A stretch of 64,000 bases of DNA from Desulfohalovibrio reitneri (GTDB lineage: Bacteria; Desulfobacterota; Desulfovibrionia; Desulfovibrionales; Desulfovibrionaceae): NCBI RefSeq assembly GCF_000711295.1, contig NZ_JOMJ01000003.1, positions 447,001 through 511,000 of the forward strand, in the 5' to 3' direction. Every line of letters starts with the position of its first letter. The first letter of the stretch is position 1. The notes under the pieces are model-generated. The model had not been told where the DNA came from. It saw only the letters and a list, made by a program, of their open reading frames with translations, and searched no databases. Position numbers and translations under genes: made by a program. This document shows positions 56,449 to 64,000 of the stretch, in pieces.

Positions 56449-57318
56449 ATGATCATCAACAAGGTCGTCATTCCCGTCGCGGGGTGGGGAACCCGCTCCC
56501 TGCCAGCCACCAAGAACATCCCCAAGGAGATGCTGCCGGTCTACAAGAAGCCCACTGTGCAGTATGTTGTCGAGGAGGCCATGACCTCCGGCCTGAACAA
56601 CGTGGTCTTCATCAACAACCAGAACAAAAAGATCATCGAGGACCACTTTGACTACAACCTCACCCTGGAGCGGGTCCTGGAGCGCGGCGGCAAGGAAAAG
56701 CTCCTGGCGGAGGTGCGGCAGGTGGCCGAGATGGTCAACATCATCTCCGTACGGCAGAAGGTCCAGCTGGGTCTGGGCCACGCCGTGCTCTGCGCCCGCG
56801 AGGCGGTCAAGAACGACAACTTCGCGGTCATGGTGGGAGACGACCTCCTGTTCGGCGCGGAGCCGGGCATCAAGCAGCTCATCGACGTGGCCCGCAGCGA
56901 GAACATGGCCGTGGTCGGCGTCATGGAGGTTCCCCAGTCCAAGGTCTCCAACTACGGCATCATCGCCGGAGAGGAGATCAATCCCGGCAAGTACAAGGTC
57001 CGCAACCTGGTGGAGAAGCCGCCGGTCAGCGAGGCCCCGTCGCGCCTGGCCGTCATCGGGCGCTACGTGCTCACCCCGGAGATTTTCGAGCACCTGGAGA
57101 AGGTGGAGCCCGGCGTGGGCGGTGAAATCCAACTCACCGACGCCCTGCAGGGGCTGGCCAAGGCAAACCGCCTGCTGGCGGTGAAGATCCACGGCCAGCG
57201 GTTCGACGCCGGGGACTGGGTGGATTACCTCACGGCCAACATCTACTTCGCCCTGCACGACGAGGATCTGCGCGACGACCTAGTGCAGCGGCTTCGGGAG
57301 TTGCTGTCTTGCAGCTGA
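56449..57318 (+). CDS. galU: UTP--glucose-1-phosphate uridylyltransferase
   Basis: Makes UDP-glucose for surface polysaccharides. The 289-residue nucleotidyltransferase opens VVIPVAGWGTRSLPATK with PKEMLPVYKKP, where the catalytic Lys residues and UTP loop lie, and contains VVGVMEVP and the sugar-binding GRYVLTPEIF. Starts at ATG 56449, 37 bases after glmM, so the pair is probably linked. Its end overlaps the next gene by 10 bases. Confidence 0.95.
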   Translation: MIINKVVIPVAGWGTRSLPATKNIPKEMLPVYKKPTVQYVVEEAMTSGLNNVVFINNQNKKIIEDHFDYNLTLERVLERGGKEKLLAEVRQVAEMVNIISVRQKVQLGLGHAVLCAREAVKNDNFAVMVGDDLLFGAEPGIKQLIDVARSENMAVVGVMEVPQSKVSNYGIIAGEEINPGKYKVRNLVEKPPVSEAPSRLAVIGRYVLTPEIFEHLEKVEPGVGGEIQLTDALQGLAKANRLLAVKIHGQRFDAGDWVDYLTANIYFALHDEDLRDDLVQRLRELLSCS

Positions 57319-58064
57319 CCCGCCTGGCGATCCTGACAGCCCTCGCTTGGATGTTGACCTGTCTCCCGGCGGGGGCCTTTTTGCCGGACCAGCAGGAGTT
57401 CATGGAGGAGGTGCGCACCTCCTACTCCGGGCTACGCAACTACGCCCTCCGGGCCGAGTTCAGCCGCAACGAGACCGCCCGCCTGTGGCGATCCGACGAA
57501 AGGTGGCGGCAGGAATGGGTGATGGGCGACCGCCTCATGGCCGCGGCCGTTGGCGCAGGCGACCGGCTCTACGCCTCCTGGCCCGCCGCCTCCTCGTTTC
57601 CGCTGCCGCTCACCGCGCCTTGGCGCATGGCCGACCCCATGGAGACGCTGACGCGTTTCGGGGTGGACGCCGACACGCGTTCCTTCGCCTTCCTGCGCGA
57701 CAGGCCATGCCTCGTGCTGGGCCGCTCCGGCGAGGGGCGCGCCTGGATCGACACCGAGCGCAAGGTGGTCATGCGCCTGGTCAGGCAAGCCCCAAGCGGC
57801 GAGCGGCTGACCCTGGACTATAAAGATTTCAAGCGAAGCCAGGTCAACTGGTTCCCCCAGGCGGGCAAGGCGACCCACGCCGTTCCCGGCGGGGAGGACG
57901 AGGTTATTGAGTTCAGCCTGCAGTGGCGCGGGGCGAACATGGGCCTGCGGCCGGAGCTGTTCTCTCCGGATGCTCTGCGCTCAAGGCTGGCGGGAGTGGC
58001 CACGCCGTCGGAGCAGCCCGCCCCTCTGGACGCGCTCCGTTCCTGGTTCCTTCTGGCCAGATAG
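57309..58064 (+). CDS. LolA-like exported protein
   Basis: A 251-residue protein with a signal peptide (about 1-22; LAWMLTCLPAGAF) and an exported domain resembling the LolA/LolB/MucB antiparallel sheet fold: RTSYSGLRNYALRAEFSRN (about 36-54) and a series of beta-strand segments (LVLGRSG, RAWIDTERKVVMRLV). Such proteins bind lipids or sense envelope state; here the ligand is unknown. The TTG at 57309 gives the signal peptide and overlaps galU by 10 bases. It ends 10 bases before priA. Confidence 0.65.
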   Translation: MQLTRLAILTALAWMLTCLPAGAFLPDQQEFMEEVRTSYSGLRNYALRAEFSRNETARLWRSDERWRQEWVMGDRLMAAAVGAGDRLYASWPAASSFPLPLTAPWRMADPMETLTRFGVDADTRSFAFLRDRPCLVLGRSGEGRAWIDTERKVVMRLVRQAPSGERLTLDYKDFKRSQVNWFPQAGKATHAVPGGEDEVIEFSLQWRGANMGLRPELFSPDALRSRLAGVATPSEQPAPLDALRSWFLLAR

Positions 58065-58074
58065 GAGGCGGCCC

Positions 58075-60411
58075 ATGGGCCCCTTCGTCAGCGTCCTGCT
58101 GCTTTCCCCTCCCTATTCCATCCTGACCTACGCCCTGCCGGACTACTTGCCCCGGGACGCCTGGTTCCCTGGCTGCCGGGTGCTGGCGCCGCTGGGCAAC
58201 GGCTCCCGAGCGGCCGTTTTGCTGGACACCGAGTCCGACCCGCCGCCGGGAGTGGAGGTCAAGCCCCTGCTCTGGCCCCTGGAGCGCGAGCCGTTGCTGG
58301 ACGCCGACTACCTGGACATGGCCCGCAATCTGGCCGCGCGGCAGTGCCGGGGGCTGGGCGAGGTGCTGGCCGCGCTGTTGCCACAGGGGTTCCGCAGCGC
58401 CAAAGTGGCCTTTGAGGACCGCTCCGGCGGACGGCCGCGCCGGGTGGAGGCGGCCGCGCTGCGCAAGGCGGACCAGGGGGAACTGGAGCGGTTGGCCGGA
58501 GCCTGGATGCGCGGCGAAATGGGGCAGGCCACCCCCCTGGCCCGCGAGGCGGAGCGGTACGTCATTCTGGAGTGCGAACCGCCGTGGCCCATCCGGCCCG
58601 GCGCCAAGCGGCAAGAAGAGGTGCTGGAGTTCCTTCTTGGACGGGGGGACACGCCGCTTCCGGTGCTCAAGTCCGCCCTTGGCGACGGAGCGGACCGTGC
58701 CGTATCCGCCCTGGCGGACAAGGGACTGGTGCGCATCGCCAGGGAGGCCTGGGAACCGGCCCCGGAGAAGGAGGGGCCGGCGGACGACGCCTGGTCGTTG
58801 GAGCCCACGGCGGAACAGGCGGAGGTCATCGGGAATTTGCGCGAGGCGCTGGAGCGCGGGGCTTTCCATCCGGCCCTGCTGCACGGCGTTACCGGCAGCG
58901 GCAAGACCCTGGTCTACCTGCATCTGGCCCGGGCCTGCCTGGAGGCGGGACGCTCCGTGCTGGTGCTGGCCCCGGAGGTGGCTCTGGCTCTGGCCCTGTA
59001 CCGGCGTTTCCACGGCGCCTTGGGGGAGAAGGTGGCCTTTCACCACGGCTACCAGGCCCGCGCCAGGAGGGAGAAACTGTTCGAGCGGGCCGCCCGGTCG
59101 CCGGAGCCGACGGTTGTCGTGGGCACCCGTTCCTCCCTTTTCCTGCCGCAACGCGACCTGGGGCTGGTCATTCTCGACGAGGAGCACGACGAGTCCTTCA
59201 AGCAGGAGGAACGGCTCTCCTACCAAGCCAAGGAAGTGGCCTGGTTCCGCTGCGAGCGGGCCGGGGCGGTGCTGCTGCTGGGCTCCGCCACCCCGGACGT
59301 AAAAACCTACCAGGCGGGCGAGAGCGGGGCCATGGTCAAACACACCCTGGCCAACCGGGTGGGCGGAGGCAGGCTGCCGGGCGTGGATCTGGTGGACATG
59401 TCCCAGGCCGGGCCGGAGCCGCTCGGCTCCACCACGGCCGAGGCGCTGCAAGCCACGGTGGAAGCCGGGGAACAGGCGGTCATCCTGCTCAACCGGCGCG
59501 GCTACGCGCCCATCATGTTCTGTCAGGTCTGCCGTGAGCCGGTGGGCTGTCCCGAATGCAAGGTGTCCCTGACCTTCCACAAGGCAAGGGGGCGGCTGCT
59601 CTGCCACTACTGCGGCCATTCCAGCCCCTTCCCCTGCGTCTGCGGCCAATGCGGGCAGGCGGACATGTTTCCCATGGGCGAAGGGACGGAGCGGCTGGAG
59701 GAGCGACTGGGCGACCTGCTGCCCTCCGGCACGAACGTATTGCGGCTGGACCGGGACGCGGGCCGCAACCAGGAGCGCATGGAGGCCATCCTGGCCAAAT
59801 TCGCCCGGGGCGAGGCCCAGGTGCTGGTGGGCACCCAGATGCTCTCCAAGGGCCACCACTTCCCGGACGTCACTCTGGCTGTGGCCGCGGACGCCGACCT
59901 GGGGTTGAATCTGCCAGACTACCGGGCCGCAGAGCGCGTCTTTCAACTGCTGGTGCAGGTATCCGGCCGCGCAGGGCGGGGGGAAAAGCCGGGACGGGTG
60001 CTCATCCAGACAAGAAGCCCGTCCCATCCGTTCTGGAATTTCGTGCTGCGGGCGGACTACGAGGGGTTCTTCCGCCGGGAACTGGAAATGCGGCGGCGTT
60101 TCGGCTACCCGCCCTTCGCCAAGCTGGGGCTCATCCGGTTGAGCCACAAGGCGGGTGACGAGGGGGGCGCATCGGAACTGAAGCGGCTCTCCAGCCTGTT
60201 GCGCGAGCGGGCAGCGGAACTGGGGGTGCGCATGCTGGGTCCGGCCCCGGCTCCGCTGGCTCAGCTCAAGGGCAGGCTGCGCTTCCACTGCCTGTGCAAG
60301 GCCGACGCTTGGCCGGATCTGCGCTCACTCTACGCCGAGGCCAGGAGCGCGGTGGGACGCGACTCGCCCCTGCGTCTCAACCTGGACCTCGATCCGCTGA
60401 ACATGCTGTAG
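58075..60411 (+). CDS. priA: Primosomal protein N' (replication restart helicase)
   Basis: The 778-residue superfamily 2 helicase restarts stalled forks. It has an N-terminal DNA-binding part, Walker A GVTGSGKTLVYL (about 264-275), DEEHDESFK (about 365), the second zinc-finger region CQVCREPVGCPEC then CHYC and CGQC (about 481-530; eight Cys), and the C-terminal SGRAGRGEKPG helicase motif. All four cysteine pairs are present. Starts at ATG 58075 after AGGAGG, 10 bases after the LolA-like gene. Confidence 0.95.
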   Translation: MGPFVSVLLLSPPYSILTYALPDYLPRDAWFPGCRVLAPLGNGSRAAVLLDTESDPPPGVEVKPLLWPLEREPLLDADYLDMARNLAARQCRGLGEVLAALLPQGFRSAKVAFEDRSGGRPRRVEAAALRKADQGELERLAGAWMRGEMGQATPLAREAERYVILECEPPWPIRPGAKRQEEVLEFLLGRGDTPLPVLKSALGDGADRAVSALADKGLVRIAREAWEPAPEKEGPADDAWSLEPTAEQAEVIGNLREALERGAFHPALLHGVTGSGKTLVYLHLARACLEAGRSVLVLAPEVALALALYRRFHGALGEKVAFHHGYQARARREKLFERAARSPEPTVVVGTRSSLFLPQRDLGLVILDEEHDESFKQEERLSYQAKEVAWFRCERAGAVLLLGSATPDVKTYQAGESGAMVKHTLANRVGGGRLPGVDLVDMSQAGPEPLGSTTAEALQATVEAGEQAVILLNRRGYAPIMFCQVCREPVGCPECKVSLTFHKARGRLLCHYCGHSSPFPCVCGQCGQADMFPMGEGTERLEERLGDLLPSGTNVLRLDRDAGRNQERMEAILAKFARGEAQVLVGTQMLSKGHHFPDVTLAVAADADLGLNLPDYRAAERVFQLLVQVSGRAGRGEKPGRVLIQTRSPSHPFWNFVLRADYEGFFRRELEMRRRFGYPPFAKLGLIRLSHKAGDEGGASELKRLSSLLRERAAELGVRMLGPAPAPLAQLKGRLRFHCLCKADAWPDLRSLYAEARSAVGRDSPLRLNLDLDPLNML

Positions 60412-60426
60412 AGCCGACCTGCGGGC

Positions 60427-60678
60427 TCAGTCCTTTTTCACGCGGGGACGGCCGGGGCCATTGCCGGGGGAGGGCAGAAGCTCCTCGGGAATGCCCAGCC
60501 GGATGAGTTCGGCGTGAACGGTGCGGGAACGGCGTTTGCCCTGGATGACGTAGGTGATGAATGACGGATCCACGTTCAGCTCTTTGGCCAGGGAGGACTT
60601 GCTGATGCCGTGGTAGACGAGCCACGCGTTGATGGCCCGTTCCGGGTTGACCCGGGTCAAGTCAAGCACGAACGCCAT
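60427..60678 (-). CDS. Mini helix-turn-helix protein, paralogue 1
   Basis: An 83-residue HTH protein, the last of three tandem minus-strand paralogues (also 60729 and 61029). It starts LDLTRVNPERAINAWLVYHGIS, then a HTH segment SSLAKELNVDPSFITYVIQGKRRS (about 27-50), and ends with a Pro/Gly tail SPGNGPGRPRVKKD holding an AT-hook-like GRPR. No ribosome site is clear; TTGAAT/CAAAAT with a 17-base gap sits so close that the mRNA may be nearly leaderless. Targets unknown; Cro/C1-type regulator is the best guess. Confidence 0.72.
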   Translation of the reverse strand: MAFVLDLTRVNPERAINAWLVYHGISKSSLAKELNVDPSFITYVIQGKRRSRTVHAELIRLGIPEELLPSPGNGPGRPRVKKD

Positions 60679-60688
60679 CCGGTTATTT

Positions 60689-60697
60689 TGGCAAAAA
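60689..60697 (-). promoter_or_regulatory. Shared 9-base element upstream of paralogue 1
   Basis: TTTTTGCCA on the minus strand, ending 10 bases before the start of the 60427 gene. The same nine bases sit at the same distance before paralogue 2 (60989-60997). It could be an operator for autoregulation; this is inferred. Confidence 0.45.
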
Positions 60698-60728
60698 CTT
60701 ACCGATTATTCAAAGGAAAATTTCAATG

Positions 60729-60977
60729 TCATTCGGTTTTGCGGGGACGGCCGGGTCCGGGACCGGGGGAAGGCAGCAGGGACGCGGGAATCCCCATGTC
60801 CACCAGCATGCCGATGAGCTTGCGGGAGCAGCGCTGACCCTTGATGAGCCGGGTGATGGTGGAGGGGGTCACGCCGCATTGTTCGGCGAGGCGCTTCTCT
60901 CCGATTCCATGGTACACGAGCCAGGCGCGCAGGGCGCGCTCGCGGTCCACGGCGCTCAAATCCAGAACGAGCCGCAT
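60729..60977 (-). CDS. Mini helix-turn-helix protein, paralogue 2
   Basis: An 82-residue paralogue of the 60427 protein, with matching LDLSAVDRERALRAWLVYHGI, HTH segment KRLAEQCGVTPSTITRLIKGQRCS (about 28-51) and tail SPGPGPGRPRKTE with an AT-hook-like GRPRK. The ATG at 60977 has no ribosome site beyond a weak GCGAG. It ends 50 bases before paralogue 1 begins. TTTTTGCCA lies 11 bases upstream. Confidence 0.72.
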   Translation of the reverse strand: MRLVLDLSAVDRERALRAWLVYHGIGEKRLAEQCGVTPSTITRLIKGQRCSRKLIGMLVDMGIPASLLPSPGPGPGRPRKTE

Positions 60978-60988
60978 GGCTCGCAGTA

Positions 60989-60997
60989 TGGCAAAAA
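60989..60997 (-). promoter_or_regulatory. Shared 9-base element upstream of paralogue 2
   Basis: TTTTTGCCA on the minus strand 11 bases before the 60977 start, identical to the element before paralogue 1 and in the same position. No such element is seen before paralogue 3. Confidence 0.45.
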
Positions 60998-61028
60998 ATT
61001 GACCTGAGTTGAAGCCTTTTCGGCCGTG

Positions 61029-61298
61029 TCAGGCGTCGCGCTCCAGAAGTTCCCTCGGCAGCCCCTCGCGAACGAGCCGCTCTAGGATGTTTTTGGATGC
61101 GCGTTGCCCGCCGACGAAGCGGGCTACCGTGGAGGGGCTGACGCCCAGCCTGCGGGCCAAATCGGATTCGCTGACCCCATGGTAGGCGAGCCAAGTACGC
61201 AGGGCGGTACGCCTGTCAACTTGGTGCAAATCCAGGCGAAGCATGTCGTCATCACGCTCCCGGCTGGGGAGCGAGTCGCTCTCGAACGGTCCTTCCAT
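61029..61298 (-). CDS. Mini helix-turn-helix protein, paralogue 3
   Basis: An 89-residue paralogue with LDLHQVDRRTALRTWLAYHGV and HTH SDLARRLGVSPSTVARFVGGQRAS, but a longer acidic N-terminus and a Leu/Glu-rich C-terminus lacking the Pro/Gly/AT-hook tail. ATG 61298 has a GGGGAAGG site made by half of a perfect 7-bp inverted repeat (CTTCCCC/GGGGAAG, 61302-61318), so the ribosome site may be occluded in RNA. An alternative ATG at 61244 would remove the acidic leader. TTGCGA/TATCTT with a 17-base gap lies upstream. First of the three in transcription order. Confidence 0.7.
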   Translation of the reverse strand: MEGPFESDSLPSRERDDDMLRLDLHQVDRRTALRTWLAYHGVSESDLARRLGVSPSTVARFVGGQRASKNILERLVREGLPRELLERDA

Positions 61299-61356
61299 AG
61301 CCTTCCCCTTTGGGGAAGATACATACGTTCAACAGGAATCGCAAGGGGTTACTTAT

Positions 61357-61656
61357 TCAGGGATGCAACCCGGCGGATTTCCGCCTCCGGCCTCCCCGAG
61401 CGGTGCCGCGTTTTCCGCCAAGGCGTGGCAGGGAGCGCCGCAACGTGGCGAACCGGCGGCCAAGAGCGGGGGATGCGCCGCACAGCAGGTAGACGCCCGG
61501 CACGATGAACGCCAGTCCCAAGGGGATGGGCAGGATGTACAGTGGCACGCCCAGCAGCAGCAGGAGCCAGCCCAGTGCCAGCCTGACTCTCGGGGGCAGT
61601 CTCTTGACCGCCGTGTGAATGCGGGTATCCCGTGCGGGATCCGTTTGGGGAGACAT
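61357..61656 (-). CDS. Small membrane protein
   Basis: A 99-residue protein with one long or two short hydrophobic helices (about 29-58; LALGWLLLLLGVPLYILPIPLG in pieces), a hydrophilic N-terminus and a very basic C-terminus (RRSLPRLGGKRG...GGRRRKS), so the C-terminus should be cytoplasmic. Function unknown. ATG 61656 is divergent from the ChbG-like gene with 67 bases between. Confidence 0.6.
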   Translation of the reverse strand: MSPQTDPARDTRIHTAVKRLPPRVRLALGWLLLLLGVPLYILPIPLGLAFIVPGVYLLCGASPALGRRFATLRRSLPRLGGKRGTARGGRRRKSAGLHP

Positions 61657-61723
61657 GGGAATTGTGTACAGTTGCAATGTGAAAACGGTGTGACGTGAGA
61701 ACGGACATTGCAAGCGGGGGACC

Positions 61724-62509
61724 ATGAAGCGATTCCTCGTCAACGCGGACGACGTCGGGTTGTCCGAGGGGATATGCCGGGCCGTGGCTGATCTGCTGGA
61801 GGCCGGGGCCATTTCCTCGGCGACGGCCATGGCTTGCGCGTCCGGCTCGCTGGAAAGGATACGCGCATACAAAAGCGGATTGGCCGGGCGATGCGGTGTC
61901 CACTTGCAGTTGACCGGCGGTCGCGGATTGGTGGAAAGAAAACGGGGGGCCGGGTTGGTGGACGCTTCCGGCTTTTTTCCACTCCGTCCCGAAGAGCTGG
62001 GCACTCCCCGGCCCGAGGCGGTGGAGCGGGAGTGGGAGGCCCAAATCGATGCGGTGGCCGAGGCATTGGGGGCAAGTCCCACCCATCTGGACAGCCACCA
62101 CCACGTGCATTTCCGATCCGATCTCCTGCCCGTGGCGCTGCGGCTGGCCCGGCGGTTCGGCCTGCCCCTGCGCGTGTGCGACGCGGACATGGCCGCCCGG
62201 GCCGGGTTGGCGGGCGTACCCTCCCCCCAAGGTTGCCTGACGGCGTGGTTCGGCCCGGGGGCCAGCCCGGAGAGGTTGGAGCCGGTCATCGCCGAAGGAC
62301 TGAATGGGATCAAGGACGGGCAGGCGCTGGAGCTGATGTGCCATCCCGGGTTCGCCCCGGAGGAGTTGGAGGGCGTCAGCTCCTACCGCGAAGAGCGCGT
62401 GCGCGAAACGCACGCCCTGGCCCAGGCGGACATGCCGGCACTGGCGCGGCGGTTTGAGGCGGTATTGGTCGGTTTCGCTGAGCTTGACCCGCTGGAAGGT
62501 GCCGCTTGA
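61724..62509 (+). CDS. ChbG/HpnK (YdjC) family deacetylase
   Basis: A 261-residue carbohydrate deacetylase of the YdjC/ChbG family. Metal site: NADDVGLSEG (about 7-16; Asp ligand), GVHLQLT (about 58-64; His) and DSHHHVH (about 122-128; His residues); CHPG (about 206) is also conserved. Family members deacetylate N-acetylated sugars such as chitobiose-derived or hopanoid-linked ones; substrate here unknown. GGGGGA precedes the ATG at 61724. Confidence 0.85.
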   Translation: MKRFLVNADDVGLSEGICRAVADLLEAGAISSATAMACASGSLERIRAYKSGLAGRCGVHLQLTGGRGLVERKRGAGLVDASGFFPLRPEELGTPRPEAVEREWEAQIDAVAEALGASPTHLDSHHHVHFRSDLLPVALRLARRFGLPLRVCDADMAARAGLAGVPSPQGCLTAWFGPGASPERLEPVIAEGLNGIKDGQALELMCHPGFAPEELEGVSSYREERVRETHALAQADMPALARRFEAVLVGFAELDPLEGAA

Positions 62510-62533
62510 CAATGTAAGGTTGGATTGTACTTT
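62506..62533 (+). promoter_or_regulatory. Candidate promoter of the receiver-like/TPR gene
   Basis: TTGACA (62506-62511, perfect) overlapping the ChbG-like stop, 16-base gap, TACTTT (62528-62533, weak). It would start transcription about 22 bases before the ATG at 62562. Confidence 0.45.
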
Positions 62534-62561
62534 TCCGGCAACCCTTTGGAAACAGACACAC

Positions 62562-64000
62562 ATGGACGAATCCACCCGCACCGGCAGGGTAAGGAGCTTC
62601 GCTCCGCCCAGGCTGGATGGCGACACCTTCGAGGGCTACAAGGGCGAGATCGCCGAGTTTCTGGATCGGGGCGGCGTCTTCGTGGTCTTCGAGAACGCCA
62701 AGTTCAACACCGTGCTTTCGGGCATGCTCTCCGGCGAGCTGGCCAGCCGCGAGAGCCGGGTCGAGTTCTACACAGACACCCGGCTCGGCTACGAGGCCCT
62801 GCACCGCCTGCGTGGCCGGGGAGGGACGCCCTTCCTTTTTCTGGACCACAACGATCGCGACGACGTGACCATTCTGGAGTCGTTGCGCGCCGATCCCCAG
62901 TTGCGGGATGTGCATGCGGTCATCGTCTCCAACCAGATGTTCGAGGAGAAGGTGGCCTACTTCACGGAAAAGGGTGCGGACGACATCGTGGTGCTGCCCT
63001 ACACGCAGAACACCATCATCACCAAGATCGTGGAGACCATCGCCCCGCCGCGCCACAAGGCCCTCTACCTGGAAGCCAGGCGGCTTCTGCGGGAAGGGCG
63101 TCATGAGGAGGCCCTGGAGGCGGCCGGCCGGGCCGTGGGCGGCTATCCCACCTATCCCCGCGCCCACGTGGTCATGGGCGAGGCCTTGGAACGGCTGGAA
63201 CGGGTGGCCGAGGCCATAGACGCCTATGAGGCGGCTCTGGCCGTGGAGAGGGCACAGATGTTCCTGGAGCCGCGTCTGCGGCTGGCCGACCTGTATGGGC
63301 AGATGGCCGGCGCCTTCAACGCCACGCCGGAGGAGGCCAAACGGTTCAGGCGCAAACAGCTGACCTACCTGGAGGAATTGGACCGGGTCAGCCCCATCAA
63401 CACAGACCGCAAGATTTTGCGCGGCCGCCTCTACTTGGCTTTCGGCGAGCGCTACAAGGCGGAGGGCGTGCTGCGGGAGGCGTACCGGGAGTTTCTGGCC
63501 AGCCGCAGAAACAGGGCCGAGTCCTCCCGGCGCGAGGCGCTGCGCCTGGGCCGGGACCTCATCGACGCCTGCGGCGACGCCTTTCCCGAACTGTCGCAGG
63601 ACGTGCTGGTGGAAATCCTTAACGACCCCACACTCGCCAGCATGCTCAGCGATGGAGAGCGGGTGGACCTTCTCATGGACTACGGCTCTGCACTGCTTGG
63701 CATGGCCGCCCTCATCACGGACGGTGAGAGTTACGAGGACCTGTTCCAGGATTGCAAGAAGGTGTTCGAGGACATCGTGGCCCTGGATCCGGGGGAAGAG
63801 AAGGCGTCGCGCGCCTACCAGCGGCTGGGCGATCTGTACCGGGACCTGGGCGGCCGGCTGCGTGGCGGTCCGGAAGGCGCACGCGACATGCGCGCCTCGG
63901 ATGCCCTGCGTGTGGCCCATGGCTTCTACGCCAAGTCCTCGGAGATGGATGCCATGAACCTGGGCGCGCGCGAGGGCACCGAGGCCCTCAAGGAGCACGC
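62562..64000 (+). CDS. Receiver-like domain and TPR protein, partial
   Basis: The open frame runs from ATG 62562 past the right edge, so at least 479 residues are present and the end is missing. An N-terminal receiver-like domain (about 15-140) has FVVFENAKFNTVLSG and FLFLDHNDRDDV, where the usual phosphoacceptor Asp may be present, and IVSNQM in place of the usual Thr/Ser strand; it looks degenerate. Helical TPR-like segments follow (about 155-479: LEARRLLREGRHEEALEAAG and others). Compare the receiver-TPR gene at 21456. The ribosome site is weak (only GGA far upstream). Confidence 0.75.
   Translation, partial: MDESTRTGRVRSFAPPRLDGDTFEGYKGEIAEFLDRGGVFVVFENAKFNTVLSGMLSGELASRESRVEFYTDTRLGYEALHRLRGRGGTPFLFLDHNDRDDVTILESLRADPQLRDVHAVIVSNQMFEEKVAYFTEKGADDIVVLPYTQNTIITKIVETIAPPRHKALYLEARRLLREGRHEEALEAAGRAVGGYPTYPRAHVVMGEALERLERVAEAIDAYEAALAVERAQMFLEPRLRLADLYGQMAGAFNATPEEAKRFRRKQLTYLEELDRVSPINTDRKILRGRLYLAFGERYKAEGVLREAYREFLASRRNRAESSRREALRLGRDLIDACGDAFPELSQDVLVEILNDPTLASMLSDGERVDLLMDYGSALLGMAALITDGESYEDLFQDCKKVFEDIVALDPGEEKASRAYQRLGDLYRDLGGRLRGGPEGARDMRASDALRVAHGFYAKSSEMDAMNLGAREGTEALKEH

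Noticed and set aside
57913-60288. A 790-codon antisense frame under priA
   Set aside because: Shadow of an intact PriA; no recognised domain.

Overview
The window is a GC-rich (about two thirds G+C by eye) bacterial chromosome segment, densely packed with short-gap or overlapping operons. It contains no insertion sequence, prophage, CRISPR array or rRNA. A dsrC gene with both C-terminal redox cysteines, a yebC-ruvC-ruvA-ruvB-thyX-dnaA-like block, and UPF0280 and DUF362/polyferredoxin genes point to a sulfate-reducing deltaproteobacterium (Desulfovibrionales type). This is inferred from gene content only; no species is claimed.

Layout. 1-5179 (minus): the start of a membrane polyferredoxin, a DUF362 protein, a DMT transporter, an aldo/keto reductase, a DUF523/DUF1722 protein and a globin-coupled sensor kinase. 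5278-7388 (plus): a HAD phosphatase, then psd and pssA for phosphatidylethanolamine. 7471-12117: the leucine operon leuACDB behind a candidate leader peptide ending in Leu codons. 12202-18890: ABC-F ATPase, a small unknown, NUDIX, metF, asd, a class IV aminotransferase and a glycosyltransferase. 19001-23065: a Tim44-like protein and small signalling proteins (CheY-like, HD, receiver-TPR, Hpt). 23274-24899 (minus): tRNA-Ala(CGC) and a CgeB-like glycosyltransferase. 24959-29072: rlmE, yebC, ruvCAB, thyX. 29140-30890: an AT-rich segment with two DnaA-box-like sites and a divergent dnaA homologue. 30954-34304 (minus): UPF0280, a periplasmic protein, a glycosyltransferase, a MoaE-like protein. 34365-37088: a membrane TPR protein with a CCHC zinc knuckle. 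37156-40101 (minus): dsrC with a strong promoter and terminator, an E. coli YcaO-type protein and a methyltransferase. 40234-40471 (minus): tRNA Gly-Cys-Gly. 40664-46455: dksA, an NFACT protein, phoH, a PgpH-type HDIG phosphodiesterase, ybeY. 46516-50013: argF, argG (one-base frameshift) and argH. 50491-60411: ftsH, folP, cdaA, cdaR, glmM, galU, a LolA-like gene, priA. 60427-61298 (minus): three tandem paralogous mini helix-turn-helix genes. 61357-64000: a small membrane protein, a ChbG-like deacetylase and a receiver-like/TPR protein running off the edge.

How the genes work together: leucine and arginine synthesis, the aspartate-family step (asd), membrane phospholipid synthesis, Holliday-junction processing, and a probable complete cyclic-di-AMP circuit (CdaA/CdaR synthesis beside GlmM; a PgpH-type phosphodiesterase about 7 kb away). 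The most notable points are the putative leu attenuator, the c-di-AMP circuit, the bacterial CCHC knuckle protein, the mini-HTH triplet, the divergent DnaA with its AT-rich upstream region, the YcaO/methyltransferase pair beside dsrC, and the frameshifted argG.
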